Assembly (NCBI GenBank): GCA_002917075.1
Contig: NTMA01000007.1
Location: 372,001-436,000, forward strand
Length of the DNA stretch: 64,000 nucleotides
Direction of reading: 5' to 3'
DNA from: Hawksworthiomyces lignivorus
Lineage: Eukaryota > Ascomycota > Sordariomycetes > Ophiostomatales > Ophiostomataceae
Each line of letters begins with the position of its first letter. Within the stretch, counting starts at the first letter, position 1. The notes below the pieces were generated by a model that had not been told where the DNA came from, ran no database searches, and was given only the letters and a program-made list of their open reading frames with translations. Of this stretch, positions 1 to 9,764 are shown in pieces. The position numbers were made by a program, and so were the translations under genes.

Positions 1-29
1 TCCCTTCTTGATTTCAATAAGCTTGTCCC

Positions 30-479
30 TCACATCGGCGATGCCCGATTAGCTAGCACCACCCGGTATCCGTCCGGGTCCTCAAACGTCTTGCCGCACT
101 GGTCCCAATAAGGGTTGAATGCAGCTACGGGCGGAAATCCGGCGTCGACCAGGCGGTCGACAGCAGTCTGGAAAGTAGCCGTGTCGGGTAGATAGAACAC
201 GAGCAGGTTGTCTTGGGTGGGAGCGCGGCCGGCGTCATGGCCGCGCTTGGTGGTGAATTCTAGGTGGTAGGGGGCTTGCGCCGCCGGCGAAGTGGCGCCT
301 CCCGCGCCAGAAGGGGAATCCTGCTTCGGAAACCCTAGCATCAACCCGTCGAACCCTTCGTGCTCGCCGAACCGGAATAGCTCGGTAAAGCCGAGGCCAT
401 CGCGGTAGAACGGCAGCAGCGCGTCCAAGTTGTTAGTCGGACGCGCGATGCGGAGGTGGGCGCCAGCGAGGAGGGACAT
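30..479 (-). CDS. VOC (glyoxalase/bleomycin-resistance fold) family protein
   Basis: This single-exon gene encodes 149 residues, the usual size of a one-module vicinal-oxygen-chelate protein. Visible family marks are the N-terminal HLRIARPTNNLDALLPFYRDGLGF strand-helix pattern (in part, residues 8-30), a central YHLEFT strand (about 71-76) and the C-terminal FEDPDGYRVVLAN segment (about 132-144). The fold is known for metal-dependent enzymes acting on small reactive or halogenated substrates, but sequence alone does not give the substrate. The ATG at 479 is the only sensible start before the first fold strand. The stop (TGA) lies 30 bases from the window edge, so a further downstream exon cannot be excluded. 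It lies in tandem with TRM61 on the same strand but 456 bases away, so they are separate transcription units. Confidence 0.85.
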   Translation of the reverse strand: MSLLAGAHLRIARPTNNLDALLPFYRDGLGFTELFRFGEHEGFDGLMLGFPKQDSPSGAGGATSPAAQAPYHLEFTTKRGHDAGRAPTQDNLLVFYLPDTATFQTAVDRLVDAGFPPVAAFNPYWDQCGKTFEDPDGYRVVLANRASPM

Positions 480-935
480 TGCTTTATTTTATCCAGCAAG
501 GAATAGAGAACAGACGGTTGCGGCTTCGGTGGCTCAGCTTTCTTTCTGGCTTTCTACTGTTGAGCGAAAAAAAGAAAAAGAAAAAGAAAAAGGAGAGGAC
601 GATGATAGACTCAGTTGTCGCATTCCTCGTAAAAAGAGAACAGCGGAGTCATCGGAGTTTCGATTTCTCTCCACATCGACGTCAAAACTTGGCATGCTGG
701 TTGGGGTACACAAATCATTGCGTAAAATAAACTGCGGTACTGAGAAACATGCAGTTCATCATATTATCCTTGTTCTGCAACCAATGCAAAACAAAAGTCT
801 AGTTCTTGATGACATTTCTATATGTACATGCAAAAATGCCGATAATGCAAAATGCGCCGTGGTGCTTTTTATGCCACCATACCGTATCATGACCCTCTCT
901 TCTCAAATCAATGCTACACAATCTTCATCACTTCT
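480..935. other. intergenic: VOC upstream region and TRM61 3' flank
   Basis: No credible gene. It holds an A-rich purine tract (about 568-594, AAAAAGA-type units) and otherwise mixed sequence. It must contain the VOC promoter and the TRM61 polyadenylation region. Confidence 0.6.
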
Positions 936-2573
936 CTAATTTCGCCTCTTTTCTTTCTTCTTGCCTCCCTGGAGCTCCTGCCGCTTCTGCTCCTTGCGTA
1001 GATCCCGTTTTACCGCGCCAATGACGCCCTTCTCATTGCCGCACGGCCAGCGGGCGGCTGCCGCGGCCTCATCGGCCTCGGTCCACTCGCGCGGCAGCAC
1101 GGCAAAGACCAAGTAGGAGGTGTGGGTCTTGACCTCGGACTCGACGCGAGTCGCCAGCTGGCCCTCCATCCAGGGCTTCGCGGCAGAAGAAGCGGCCGTC
1201 GCCGCGGCGCGGCCGCCTCTTCCTGCCGGTTCTGTCTCGTCGGCGACGCTCACCATCGTCTCGTCTCCGTTCTCCTGCTTCACATCGCCATCCACGTCCA
1301 TGGCGCCGCTTCCGTCCGCCGCCGCCGCCGCCGTATCTGCCTGCGCCTGCCAGTATTTCTGGTTGTGCTCGCGGGTGCGGCTGTCGATGGCCTTGAGGCG
1401 GGCGACGGCCTCGAGCACGTCGCGCGGCGGCGGGGCGGCGCCGCCGCCGCCAGCGAGCTCAGGCCGGTCCCGGTAGACCAGGATCTTCTTGTTGGCGATC
1501 TCGATCATGTCGATGTCGACCCAGCCGAGGCGGCGCAGCACGGACACGGTGCGGGTGACCTGCTCGATGCAGGGGGAGAAGGTGCACAGGTAGATGCTCT
1601 TGTGCGGGTTCAGGGGCGAGAGGGGCGCCGCCGCCGCCGCAGACGGGCTGGAGTCGGCGTCGCCTTCGCCGGCAGGCGCGGCAGGCGCTGCTGGCGCCTT
1701 TGGCCGCCGCACCAGGTGCTCCAGGGCGCGCCAGGGCGCCGGCAGGTCTAGGAAGACGGCGTCGGCCTCGGGGCTGGTGCCGTCGTCGAGCAGGAAGCCG
1801 CCGCCGTAGACGTCGCGGTTGGTCAGCGTGACCAGCCCCTCGGCCCCGTCGGTGCCGCTGAGGCCGTGGCTCGCCAGCTCGGCCCGCATGGTGCGGTAGC
1901 GCTCGTTGTGGAACTCGAAGCTGAATACTCTGCCTGAACCGCGGTCCTTGCCCCCGCCGCTGGCACTGCCGTAGACGGCGCGCGACGCGGCGTGCGTGAA
2001 GCTGCCGCTGCCGCTGCCGGCCTCGATCAGTCTTGTGCCCGGCTGCGCGCGCAGGCGGTGTAGAATGTAGCTGTAGTCGGCCGTGTAGACGACCTGGGTG
2101 CGGTGGGGCAGGCTCAGGGTCCACAGCTCCGGCGTCGGCGGCAGCACGTGGATGAAGCCGCTAGCGGCGGCGGGTGGCCGCTGCGCAGCAGACGCCGCCT
2201 TGGGGGTCCCGGGGGTAGACGCAGCGGCAGCCGTTGCAGATGCCTCAGCCGATGTGTTCTCGGGCGTCTTCGTCTCGTCGTCGGGCGACTGCCGCTTCCT
2301 CTTCCGCCCTCGCGAGCCTGTGTCTACGACAGACGCTCGTACCTGCGATCCCCACGGCACGCCGATCAGCGTCGAGTGCGGAAACGATCCGAATCGCGTA
2401 TTCAGCACCGCTCCCTCAGCATATCCGTCCACCTCACCGCCGCCAGCATCGTGTAGGTACAGAGGCTGGAACAGGTCGCGGGAGAGCTGGATGATGGCAA
2501 GAGACTCGGAGCGGGTGCGTGGGCCGGGGTCGAGAAATGGAGAGACGGATGGGGTTGCGGAAGTGGAAGTCAT
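936..2573 (-). CDS. trm61: tRNA (adenine-58-N1)-methyltransferase catalytic subunit TRM61 (GCD14)
   Basis: The protein is the SAM-binding subunit of the nuclear TRM6-TRM61 complex that makes m1A58 in tRNA T-loops, including initiator tRNA. It has 545 residues from the ATG at 2573; an upstream in-frame ATG at 2732 would add 53 unconserved residues, so I prefer 2573. Family marks are FGSFPHSTLIGVPWGSQV (about 61-78), LPPTPELWTLSLPHRTQVVY (about 144-163), the SAM motif LIEAGSGSGSFTHA (about 182-195), and the later segment SIYLCTFSPCIEQVTRT. The C-terminus is basic (KKKEKRRN), fitting nuclear residence. It is longer than yeast Trm61 (about 380 residues) because of low-complexity inserts: an Ala/Thr/Pro linker at about 90-137 and Ala/Gly/Asp-rich inserts in the C-terminal half. 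No introns are visible. Confidence 0.93.
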   Translation of the reverse strand: MTSTSATPSVSPFLDPGPRTRSESLAIIQLSRDLFQPLYLHDAGGGEVDGYAEGAVLNTRFGSFPHSTLIGVPWGSQVRASVVDTGSRGRKRKRQSPDDETKTPENTSAEASATAAAASTPGTPKAASAAQRPPAAASGFIHVLPPTPELWTLSLPHRTQVVYTADYSYILHRLRAQPGTRLIEAGSGSGSFTHAASRAVYGSASGGGKDRGSGRVFSFEFHNERYRTMRAELASHGLSGTDGAEGLVTLTNRDVYGGGFLLDDGTSPEADAVFLDLPAPWRALEHLVRRPKAPAAPAAPAGEGDADSSPSAAAAAPLSPLNPHKSIYLCTFSPCIEQVTRTVSVLRRLGWVDIDMIEIANKKILVYRDRPELAGGGGAAPPPRDVLEAVARLKAIDSRTREHNQKYWQAQADTAAAAADGSGAMDVDGDVKQENGDETMVSVADETEPAGRGGRAAATAASSAAKPWMEGQLATRVESEVKTHTSYLVFAVLPREWTEADEAAAAARWPCGNEKGVIGAVKRDLRKEQKRQELQGGKKKEKRRN

Positions 2574-3658
2574 TTTTTGGAGAGAGCAACCAGCGTCTGG
2601 GCTAGTTGTGTGGTAGCGATTGAAAATCGAAGAGTCGCCCTTCAAGGCAGCAGTACGTGATGCTTCAACTTCACTGATTGAAAGCTTTAAAAATTTCGAG
2701 CTCAGAAACTTTTTAGTGGGTCCAAAGTACAAAGACGATGTATCTTTCTCTGTGTCTTGGAAGGAAGCTGCGGAGTAGGCTTACAGAGTACGTATACAAA
2801 GTACCTTCCTCTGCCTGAATCTTACGTGTACCCAGCCACAGGGTCCATCTCAGTGGAGCCCGCCCAGTGCTGATGACGTTTTCAGCGCGTGGCTGATACA
2901 AACGCGCCCACTTCTTGCGTGTTGATCTACCCCTCTTTTCCCATTTCGCACCCCCATGCCCCTGAAATATGAGAGGAGGGGTCGTAGGCAGAGAGACAGA
3001 GCAGCAACTTCCGCAAGGAGCAAGAGAGCTCTTTGGTGGAGGGAGCCAAAGAAACTAGCAGCAGAAGGCAATTGCGGTGAACGAGCACTTCCTTCTAGTT
3101 TCCATATCATCTCCTCAAGCAATGAGAAAAATGGAAAGAAAGAGGAGCAGAATTGATTTGAAAGAAGGAAGCAAGCTCTTATGCTGTCAGAGAGGGGCAT
3201 CTCTTGAGACTTTGTAGTACGACTACGTAGAAGCGCGCAGAAACGCCTGACATTGTGACAGCTTACCCGACGGCAGTTAAGGAGCTCGAATCACACGATG
3301 CCCAAGTCAACTCACATTATCGGCAGTCCAGCACCGCAAATCTCATAATCGATGCTATTGACCGTTACAACGGCTTCTCGGCTTTTATCCTGTGAAGCTC
3401 TTGTCGCTTTGAAAATAGTCTTACGAGCCCAATCGCAGCTAGCAGCACAGCATGCATGCACATAAATACACAGTTCACTTGATAGCGCTAGTTCAGGTTG
3501 TGGCCAAAGACATGTTTGTATTGGTTGAATTTCATTTTTTTATTCATTTGCATTTGCTATTCCTCATGTAACGCCCCATCCTACGAGCCCAAAAAGTGAA
3601 CATTCTTGTGTCGTAAAAGGAGACGTTTGCTCATTCCCGCCTCTCACCAGCAACTAGC
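2574..3658. other. intergenic: TRM61 upstream region and CipC 3' flank
   Basis: No supportable gene; the short open frames here lack codon bias or homology I recognise. It carries one copy of the recurrent TGCGGAGTA motif at 2769-2777. Confidence 0.6.
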
Positions 3659-4190
3659 TTAGTAGTTGTGGAACTGGGGGTCGCGGTTCCTGGAGGTTGT
3701 CAGTTCTGTTCTTGTAGGAAGGAGAAGCTACAAGTCTCTCATGTGAGGCAATAAAGGCCACTTACGGGTCGTAGCTGTCGCTGCCGTTGCCGCCGTACTT
3801 CTCGTCGTACAGCTGCTGGGCGTTCTCGCGGGCGTGGTGCTTGGCCTTCTCGCGGTCAATGAAGTCGAGGCCCTTGGTCTCGACCAGCTTGTCGACCTCG
3901 GCACCGGCCAGGGCGGCGAGAGCCTCCTTGGCGAAAGCGTGGTTGACGGTCTTGCCCTCAGCACGCTGGTGGTTCTCCCACTCGTGCACGGCGGCAAAGC
4001 TGGCACCGGCACCCAGGAGCTCGTGGGTCAGGCTACCCTTGTGCTCCTCGGCGCTGCCGTTGTAGACCTGGTCGCGAGCATCGCGGGACGAGTCTGCATG
4101 GGAAGGGCTCAAATTAGTTATATGAAAAGGTAGAAGGTACGAAGAGGAGTCGGGCTAGCGTGGGAACATACCGAAGTCGAAGAAACCCAT
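3659..4190 (-). CDS. cipC: CipC-like stress/antibiotic-response protein
   Basis: Three exons (4172-4190, 3766-4093, 3659-3689) encode 125 residues. Exon 1 gives the family's signature N-terminus MGFFDF, joined to DSSRDARDQVYN by a 78-nt intron with GTATGT...CAG ends. The core (HELLGAGASFAAVHEWENHQ, KEALAALAGAEVDKLVETKG, REKAKHHARENAQQLYDEKY) matches the small CipC/DUF3759 family, named from a concanamycin-induced Aspergillus protein; its biochemical role is unknown. A 76-nt second intron (GTAAGT...CAG) joins SYDP to NRDPQFHNY, the expected type of C-terminus. If this intron is retained, translation stops at once, because the stop codon TAA is part of the splice donor. The composition suggests a soluble helical protein. 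The nearest upstream gene is the divergent MFS transporter 3.6 kb away. Confidence 0.9.
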
Positions 4191-7100
4191 TTTGAATATG
4201 AGGTAGAAAGTGTGTTTAAAGCTGTGATGATGATTTGGGAAGAGGCGAGAGGATGGAGGAAGAAGAAGAAAATAGGCGAGCTAAGACGACAAAGTCGGGA
4301 GGAGACACGGTCTTTAAATATCCATCTACGAGGGGGGGATACAAGGACAAAGGCCAATTGACAGCCAGAGGTGCCAGTCCGCTCTGCTCGCAACACTTTT
4401 GCTTGCAAGCTCTGAGCTATGTTACAAGTTACCTGCACCATTCTCAACAGGGAGACCAACACAACCAGGCAAGACGACTAAAGAGGTTGCTTCTTCCAAC
4501 CTGGCATGAAGCTCTAGCGTTACAAAAGTGCCCCACAGCCGGATGGTGTGAATGGAGTACATAGGAATGTGTGCGTCCAAGTGGAGGCCAGGTGGAAGTG
4601 CAAACTGAATAATACTGGAGACTCTCAGACGGTGTACCTCGTTGTCCGGGCATACAACACGGCGATACTTTGGCCTCCTGTACCACCCACTTTCTTCTAG
4701 TTCTGCTGCGCATCGCACCCACGCCAAAGCCCCTGTTGCAGTATTATCCTCTCGCATTCTCGAGAACCTGCTCTGGTTATTCATGCCTGTTTCTGATTGC
4801 CAAAGATTTTTTACCCACTTACGACGACCCTCTCTCGTTCTTGGGTTCCCTCACCAACGAGCTGCTTAAATTAGATGGCGAACGGAGGTGGCGGTGTCCC
4901 CGCTATGGACTCGACGCATTTTGGCGCCCTCCTTTCCCTTGTAGCCTCTGGCTCTGATCTACTTGCCCTCTTTCTGGCCCTATTCCTCATTTTGCCTTGT
5001 TTTCGTCGTCTCAGACGCATCTTACTTGTTTCTCGCATACTCTGCCCCTCCCTCGTCCCAGCCCACCCCCGCCATTCCCCCTTTTCTGAGCGTGTCCGTC
5101 CTCCGTCCTGTCTCGTCAACGTTGGCGGTTATGGCGACTGGTGGCTGCGATCTAGTCTAGCGGAAACGCAGATGAGCTGCTGCATAATTAACCCTGCATT
5201 TCCAGTACTGCAATATAAGCATACGAGGTAGTCTCTGTGTTAATTAGTTTACTGACATAAAGAGGCAAACCAAAAATAAATAAAACAAAACGTCAGACAG
5301 AGGACAGAGCAAAGGACAGAGAGCTCTTACAGCTTCCGCTCTGGTGCCTGCCAATGGTTCGCTTTTGGACGGGACCCAATGCTTGTTTCATGGGCTTGGC
5401 TCTCTCTTGTCCAGATCTAAGGTGGGGCTGACTTCCTTTTTGTTTCTTGCCCACAGCGTCTGTCCCGTCTTGGGTGCTCTTGGACATCTCTTGGCCTTCG
5501 CTCTCGCAACAGGTAGGGCAGTGTGATAGCTTTCCGCGAAGCTGGCTGGCTGCTGCCGAGCATTGCCAAGCCATCTAGTCCCTGTAGAAACTGCCAAGAC
5601 TTGATGGTATTAGACGACGCAGCTGAATATCGAAGCACTTTTTGCGAGAGCAATCTTCACAAAGAACGCACGCAGATGCACGAGGGAAAAAGAACCAAAA
5701 AGGACAGTACAGGGTTCGATTGCAACTCGACCGTATTCGTACAAAAGACGTGCTGCATTGTGAATGAGACGATCTTGCTCTGGCTCGCAGTTCGTTATCG
5801 TATTGCTCTCTTGCCCCTGGATTTCCACCTCCTGCCTCCTGCCTCCTGCTTCTTGCTTCTCCTTCTACTGCTGCCAGTGTGTTCGCTCTCTGTTCTTTGG
5901 TTATGTTCCGATTCCGTGCCCTTTCTTCTACCTGTTGCTTATATTCATGCGCTCATCTCATCTTGCGCCATACTCCTCGGAAAGACGCGCGTTTACGACT
6001 GTAATGATTAAAGCGGGCTCCATTCGACGATTTAGGATGCTCTGCCCCTTTGCCTGGCACACCTCGTTAGCCATTGCCAAGACACGCTATATCGCCAAAA
6101 TTGAAAAGGTGCTGCTTGAGGCCCCTAGCACTACATAAGAAGCATCCCACGCAGTATGGTAGACAAAAGTGGCAGAGCAGAAGCTACCCCGCCAAAATAA
6201 AAAGCCGACCGGAGTACGCGAAAGTGGAACCCATGTTCAGCTGAATCTTGCCGTGTTTCGATGCATTGAAAGAGAAGAAAGAGGCGTTCGCCAGATGTCA
6301 CCTTTGTTGAAGTCGTGCACGCTATATACAAGACTCGCCGGACTAGACGACGGCAATTGTCTGCTTGGGGCCCTTTTTTGGTGCCTGTTGCTAGCCAAAG
6401 TTGGTCGATCAAGCGGATGTCTTTCCCTCCTTTTTCCCCTTAGCTCAGCGGCCTAGATACAGGTACAGCATAAGCTACGATCTCCTCCCTTCTGTTGCTT
6501 TCTGCAACCTTCCAAACCTGGTTCTCTCGCAAGAAGGAAACTATCAATAGAATCGGCTTAGCTGGGCCTTAGCAGCTCTGCTATAGAGGGGTGATGACAG
6601 TCTGGATGGCTTTTTGAAACAAGCTTGAGGGAGGCGAAGAGCCAAGCACAGGCTGTCGTTGCTCTCTGCCAATTCGATCCATTCCTCCAACCCATGCGGA
6701 ACGTAAGCTGCAGCTCTCCTGCCTCTTGTTCTCTGCCCACCAATGAATTGCAATGGACTGCACCGATCCCTGGTTTATTAGGACACCATCCCGCAGGCCA
6801 ATGACTGCACATAACTAACTGCTCGTATAAATGAAAGCTGCTGTCATTGCTGCATCGGCTGCCGTTGCGAAAGACAGAGCAACAGGCTTAGCTCCAATAT
6901 TTGCATCGGCCCATTGTTTGACGTTTCGTTTCTGTCTTGACTCTGTGCACGATGCTGTACGTAAGAAAGATGCAAGGCACTCTTATCAATCGCAGACGCC
7001 GGTTCCAGCGTGATCGCTCAAGCGCAGCCAGTCAAATAAGCATATGGCCCGCCCGTGCATCTTTTTCCCTTAGCATCCCCTCTTTGCTTCTTTCCTCCAG

Positions 7101-7838
7101 CCCCGTTCCTTGCTACTTACGGCTATGGCATACATGAACAGAAAAGACAAGCTTGTTGGTCTATCCCTGTGCTCTTTCGCTGTGCTCTTTCCCAAACTTT
7201 ACTTTTCTCCTACAACGGCAACCACGGCAAACCGGTCTTGCCAAGGCCCGCTTTTAACCTCAGGCAGAAAAGAGCAGGTCCCACCAGAGGCCTCTCTCGG
7301 CTCGGACAATGGCTAACTGCGAGATGCAGTTCACTGCACTTACAGGCACGAGCTAAGGCAATACATAGAGCATTATGGGGAATTTGCTGCCTGAGAATGT
7401 ACCTTACTAGACGTGGGACCCGCAGACGGTACCTTACATGGGCTGCACGTCCCTTCTGCAATACAGGGTCCTCCCCTAGGTCTTAGTTCTGACGTAATTG
7501 CTTCATTGCCGCCTTTGACGACGGTGCCGCTTTATACGATGCGGATTCTTTGTTGCACCGTTGAGGAAGCATTTTGCCTCTAGAACATGTAGAAAAAAGA
7601 TGCTTAATTGCACATCGATCTACTGAGCTCTGCAGCAAGGCTCGGCGATTCGGATTTAGTACCAGAAGGCTGCTGCAGCCTTCCACATCGAGCTGTTATA
7701 TATCGCCTTGTTCTCATCTTCGTCTTGAGCGTCGAAAGCCTGCCTGGCAAACGCCCACTGGTCCTTGGCAAGCGCAGTCGCTCCGTCCATCCTGCGTACC
7801 CCAATTTTCCAGCTGCTCAACCGCGCTCAATACGACAA
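4191..7838. other. 3.6-kb divergent intergenic region (CipC / MFS transporter)
   Basis: Both flanking genes are transcribed away from this stretch, so it is upstream sequence for both. Several short open frames exist, for example 4875-5231 with a hydrophobic N-terminal half, but none has recognisable homology, introns or the GC-rich codon use of neighbouring genes. CT-rich stretches occur around 4960-5110 and 5820-5960. Confidence 0.55.
4313..4320 (-). promoter_or_regulatory. TATA-like box upstream of CipC gene
   Basis: On the minus strand the sequence reads TATTTAAA, about 123 bases before the CipC ATG and followed by a pyrimidine-rich leader. This is a reasonable core promoter position for a gene of a family known for strong induction. 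It is inferred from sequence and spacing only. Confidence 0.4.
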
Positions 7839-9457
7839 ATGGCGCCCCCGGGGAGCTACGCGAGCCGCGTGCTGGCCGAGCTGGGCCTGGTGTCGCTGTG
7901 GCGGGCGTCGCGGGACGTCAAGCTGCTGTGCCTGCAGCGGTTCGTGCGGCTGTTCGCGTACGGCGCGTCGACGCTGGTGCTGGTGGCGTTTCTGCAGGCG
8001 CTGGGCGTGTCCAAGACGCGCGTGGGCCTGTTCATGACGCTGACGCTGGTGGGCGACGTGGCCATCAGCTTCGTGCTGACGCTGTTCGCGGACGGCCTGG
8101 GCCGCAAGGCGGTGCTGGCGCTGGGCGCGGCGCTCATGGCGGCCAGCGGCGTCGTGTTTGCGCGCTGCGACAGCTTCTGGGTACTGCTGGCGGCCGCCAT
8201 CGTGGGCGTCATCAGCCCCAGCGGCAACGAGATCGGGCCCTTCCGCGCCGTCGAGGAGAGCATCGTCGCCCACCTGACCACGCCCGCCCAGCGCAGCGAC
8301 GTCTACGCCTGGTACAGCCTGTCGGGCACCGCCGGCGCCGCGTTCGGCCTCATGGCCTGCGGCTGGGCCGTCCAGCACCTGCTCGACGGCCGCGGCTGGG
8401 ACCGCCTCGCCGCCTACCGCCTCGTCTTCTACGTCTATGCCGTGCTCGGCCTGGTCAAGCTGCTCCTGACCGTGGCCCTGAGCAGCGCCGTCGAGGCCGA
8501 GGCCAAAAAGAAGGACGAGGCGCCGGCGCGGCCGTCGGGCACAACCGAGACCACGCCTCTCCTCAGCGGAGGCGCCGAGACCGGCCCCAGCCAGGATCCC
8601 CCGCGGCCAAAGGGCCTCCGCGCCCTGCTCCCCGACATCAGCCACGAGAGCATCTCCATCGTCATCAGCCTGTGCATGCTGTTTGCTCTAGATTCCGTCG
8701 CCTCTGGACTGGCGCCTCTGTGAGCTTCCCCCTCTCGTGCCATGCCATAGACGGGTGATACATTAGGCTGACTTATTATTCTGCCTAGGTCTTGGGTCAC
8801 CTTCTTCTTCCGCTCGCAGTACAACCTTGAAGAGGGCAAGCTGGGTTCTGTCTTCTTCGTCACCAGCATCATTGCGGCCTGTTCTATGCTCGTGGCCTCA
8901 TCATTAGCCAAGCGCTTTGGCAACGTCAATGTGCGTCCCTCTAGAAAGAATTTGTTATTGCTCCTACGAGCCGCGACCCATTTTAGCTGACCTTATTTTT
9001 CCAGACAATGGTCTTTACGCACTTGCCCTCCGCCGTCTTTCTGGCACTGATCCCCATCCCCAACGAGGTGCACTTCTCGCTGCTCTTCCTGGTGTTGCGC
9101 TCCTGCACGCAGTCCATGGACGTGGCGCCGCGCTCCGCGTTCCTGGCCGCTATCGTCCTGCCCGGCGAGCGCACGGCCGTCATGGGCCTTATCAACGTGG
9201 TCAAGACGACCGCCCAGAGCCTGGGCCCGCTGATCACGGGCGTACTGGCCGACCGCGGCCTGTTCTGGGTGAGCTTCGTGTGCGCGGGGTCGCTCAAGGC
9301 CGCATACGACCTGGGCCTGCTGGTCGTCTTCCAGAACCACGAGCGGGAGAAGACCAGCCGCGAGCAGGCCGCCGCCGAGCGGGCAGCAGACGTCGATGAG
9401 GAGGAGGTGCTGCGCGAAGAGGTCGAAGAGGCCGACGAGGCTGTCGACCACGCTTAA
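7839..9457 (+). CDS. MFS transporter (DHA1-like, 12-helix type)
   Basis: Three exons (7839-8719, 8789-8930, 9005-9457) encode 491 residues. The introns are 69 and 74 nt with GTGAGC...TAG and GTGCGT...CAG ends. The first half shows MFS features: RFVRLFAYGAS, a motif-A-like ADGLGRKAVLALGAAL between helices 2 and 3, and GVISPSGNEIGPFRAVEES. A hydrophilic loop of about 60 residues with acidic and Pro-rich sequence separates the two six-helix halves. The second half resumes with SWVTFFFRSQYNLEEGKLG. The C-terminus is a cytoplasmic, strongly acidic and charged tail (EREKTSREQAAAERAADVDE). It resembles a conserved filamentous-fungal MFS group; the substrate cannot be read from sequence. I chose the ATG at 7839, with an A at -3, because the upstream in-frame ATG at 7608 would add 77 unconserved residues. 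Confidence 0.88.
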
Positions 9458-9764
9458 GACGTCATCTTGGATGGATACCTGAAGCAGCGGTGATGAGATA
9501 GAAAGGCGTAATAGGTCAGCAGAGCTAGCTGTATTCAATTTTGTCATATGTGCATTTAAAAAATTTGTATATTTCAGGCATATTTCGGCAAATTCCACTT
9601 GGACCTGTTTTTCATATCTACTTGACCAAAGACATCACTTTGTAGAATTTCTTCCAGTGCAATGCGTGTAAATTTCAATTTTTAAGACAGTATGCTCCTT
9701 ATTTTCATTACAATCACTCGCTGTTGCGTATTTTTACAATGTGCCTGTGTCCCATGGTATATGC
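9458..9764. other. convergent 3' region between MFS and MFAP1 genes
   Basis: This AT-rich stretch lies between two genes that run toward each other. It contains the polyadenylation regions of both; no gene seen. Confidence 0.6.

Noticed and set aside
4875..5231. 118-codon frame with hydrophobic N-terminal half
   Set aside because: Lies in CT-rich upstream DNA, with no homology, splice context or codon bias like neighbouring genes.
6433..6530. Possible tRNA (A-box-like TTAGCTCAGCGG at about 6440)
   Set aside because: No B box of the GGTTCGANNCC type follows at proper spacing, and no acceptor stem can be paired.
9008..9457. Separate gene starting at the ATG at 9008
   Set aside because: It is exon 3 of the MFS transporter; the frame and 12-helix topology need the two upstream exons.
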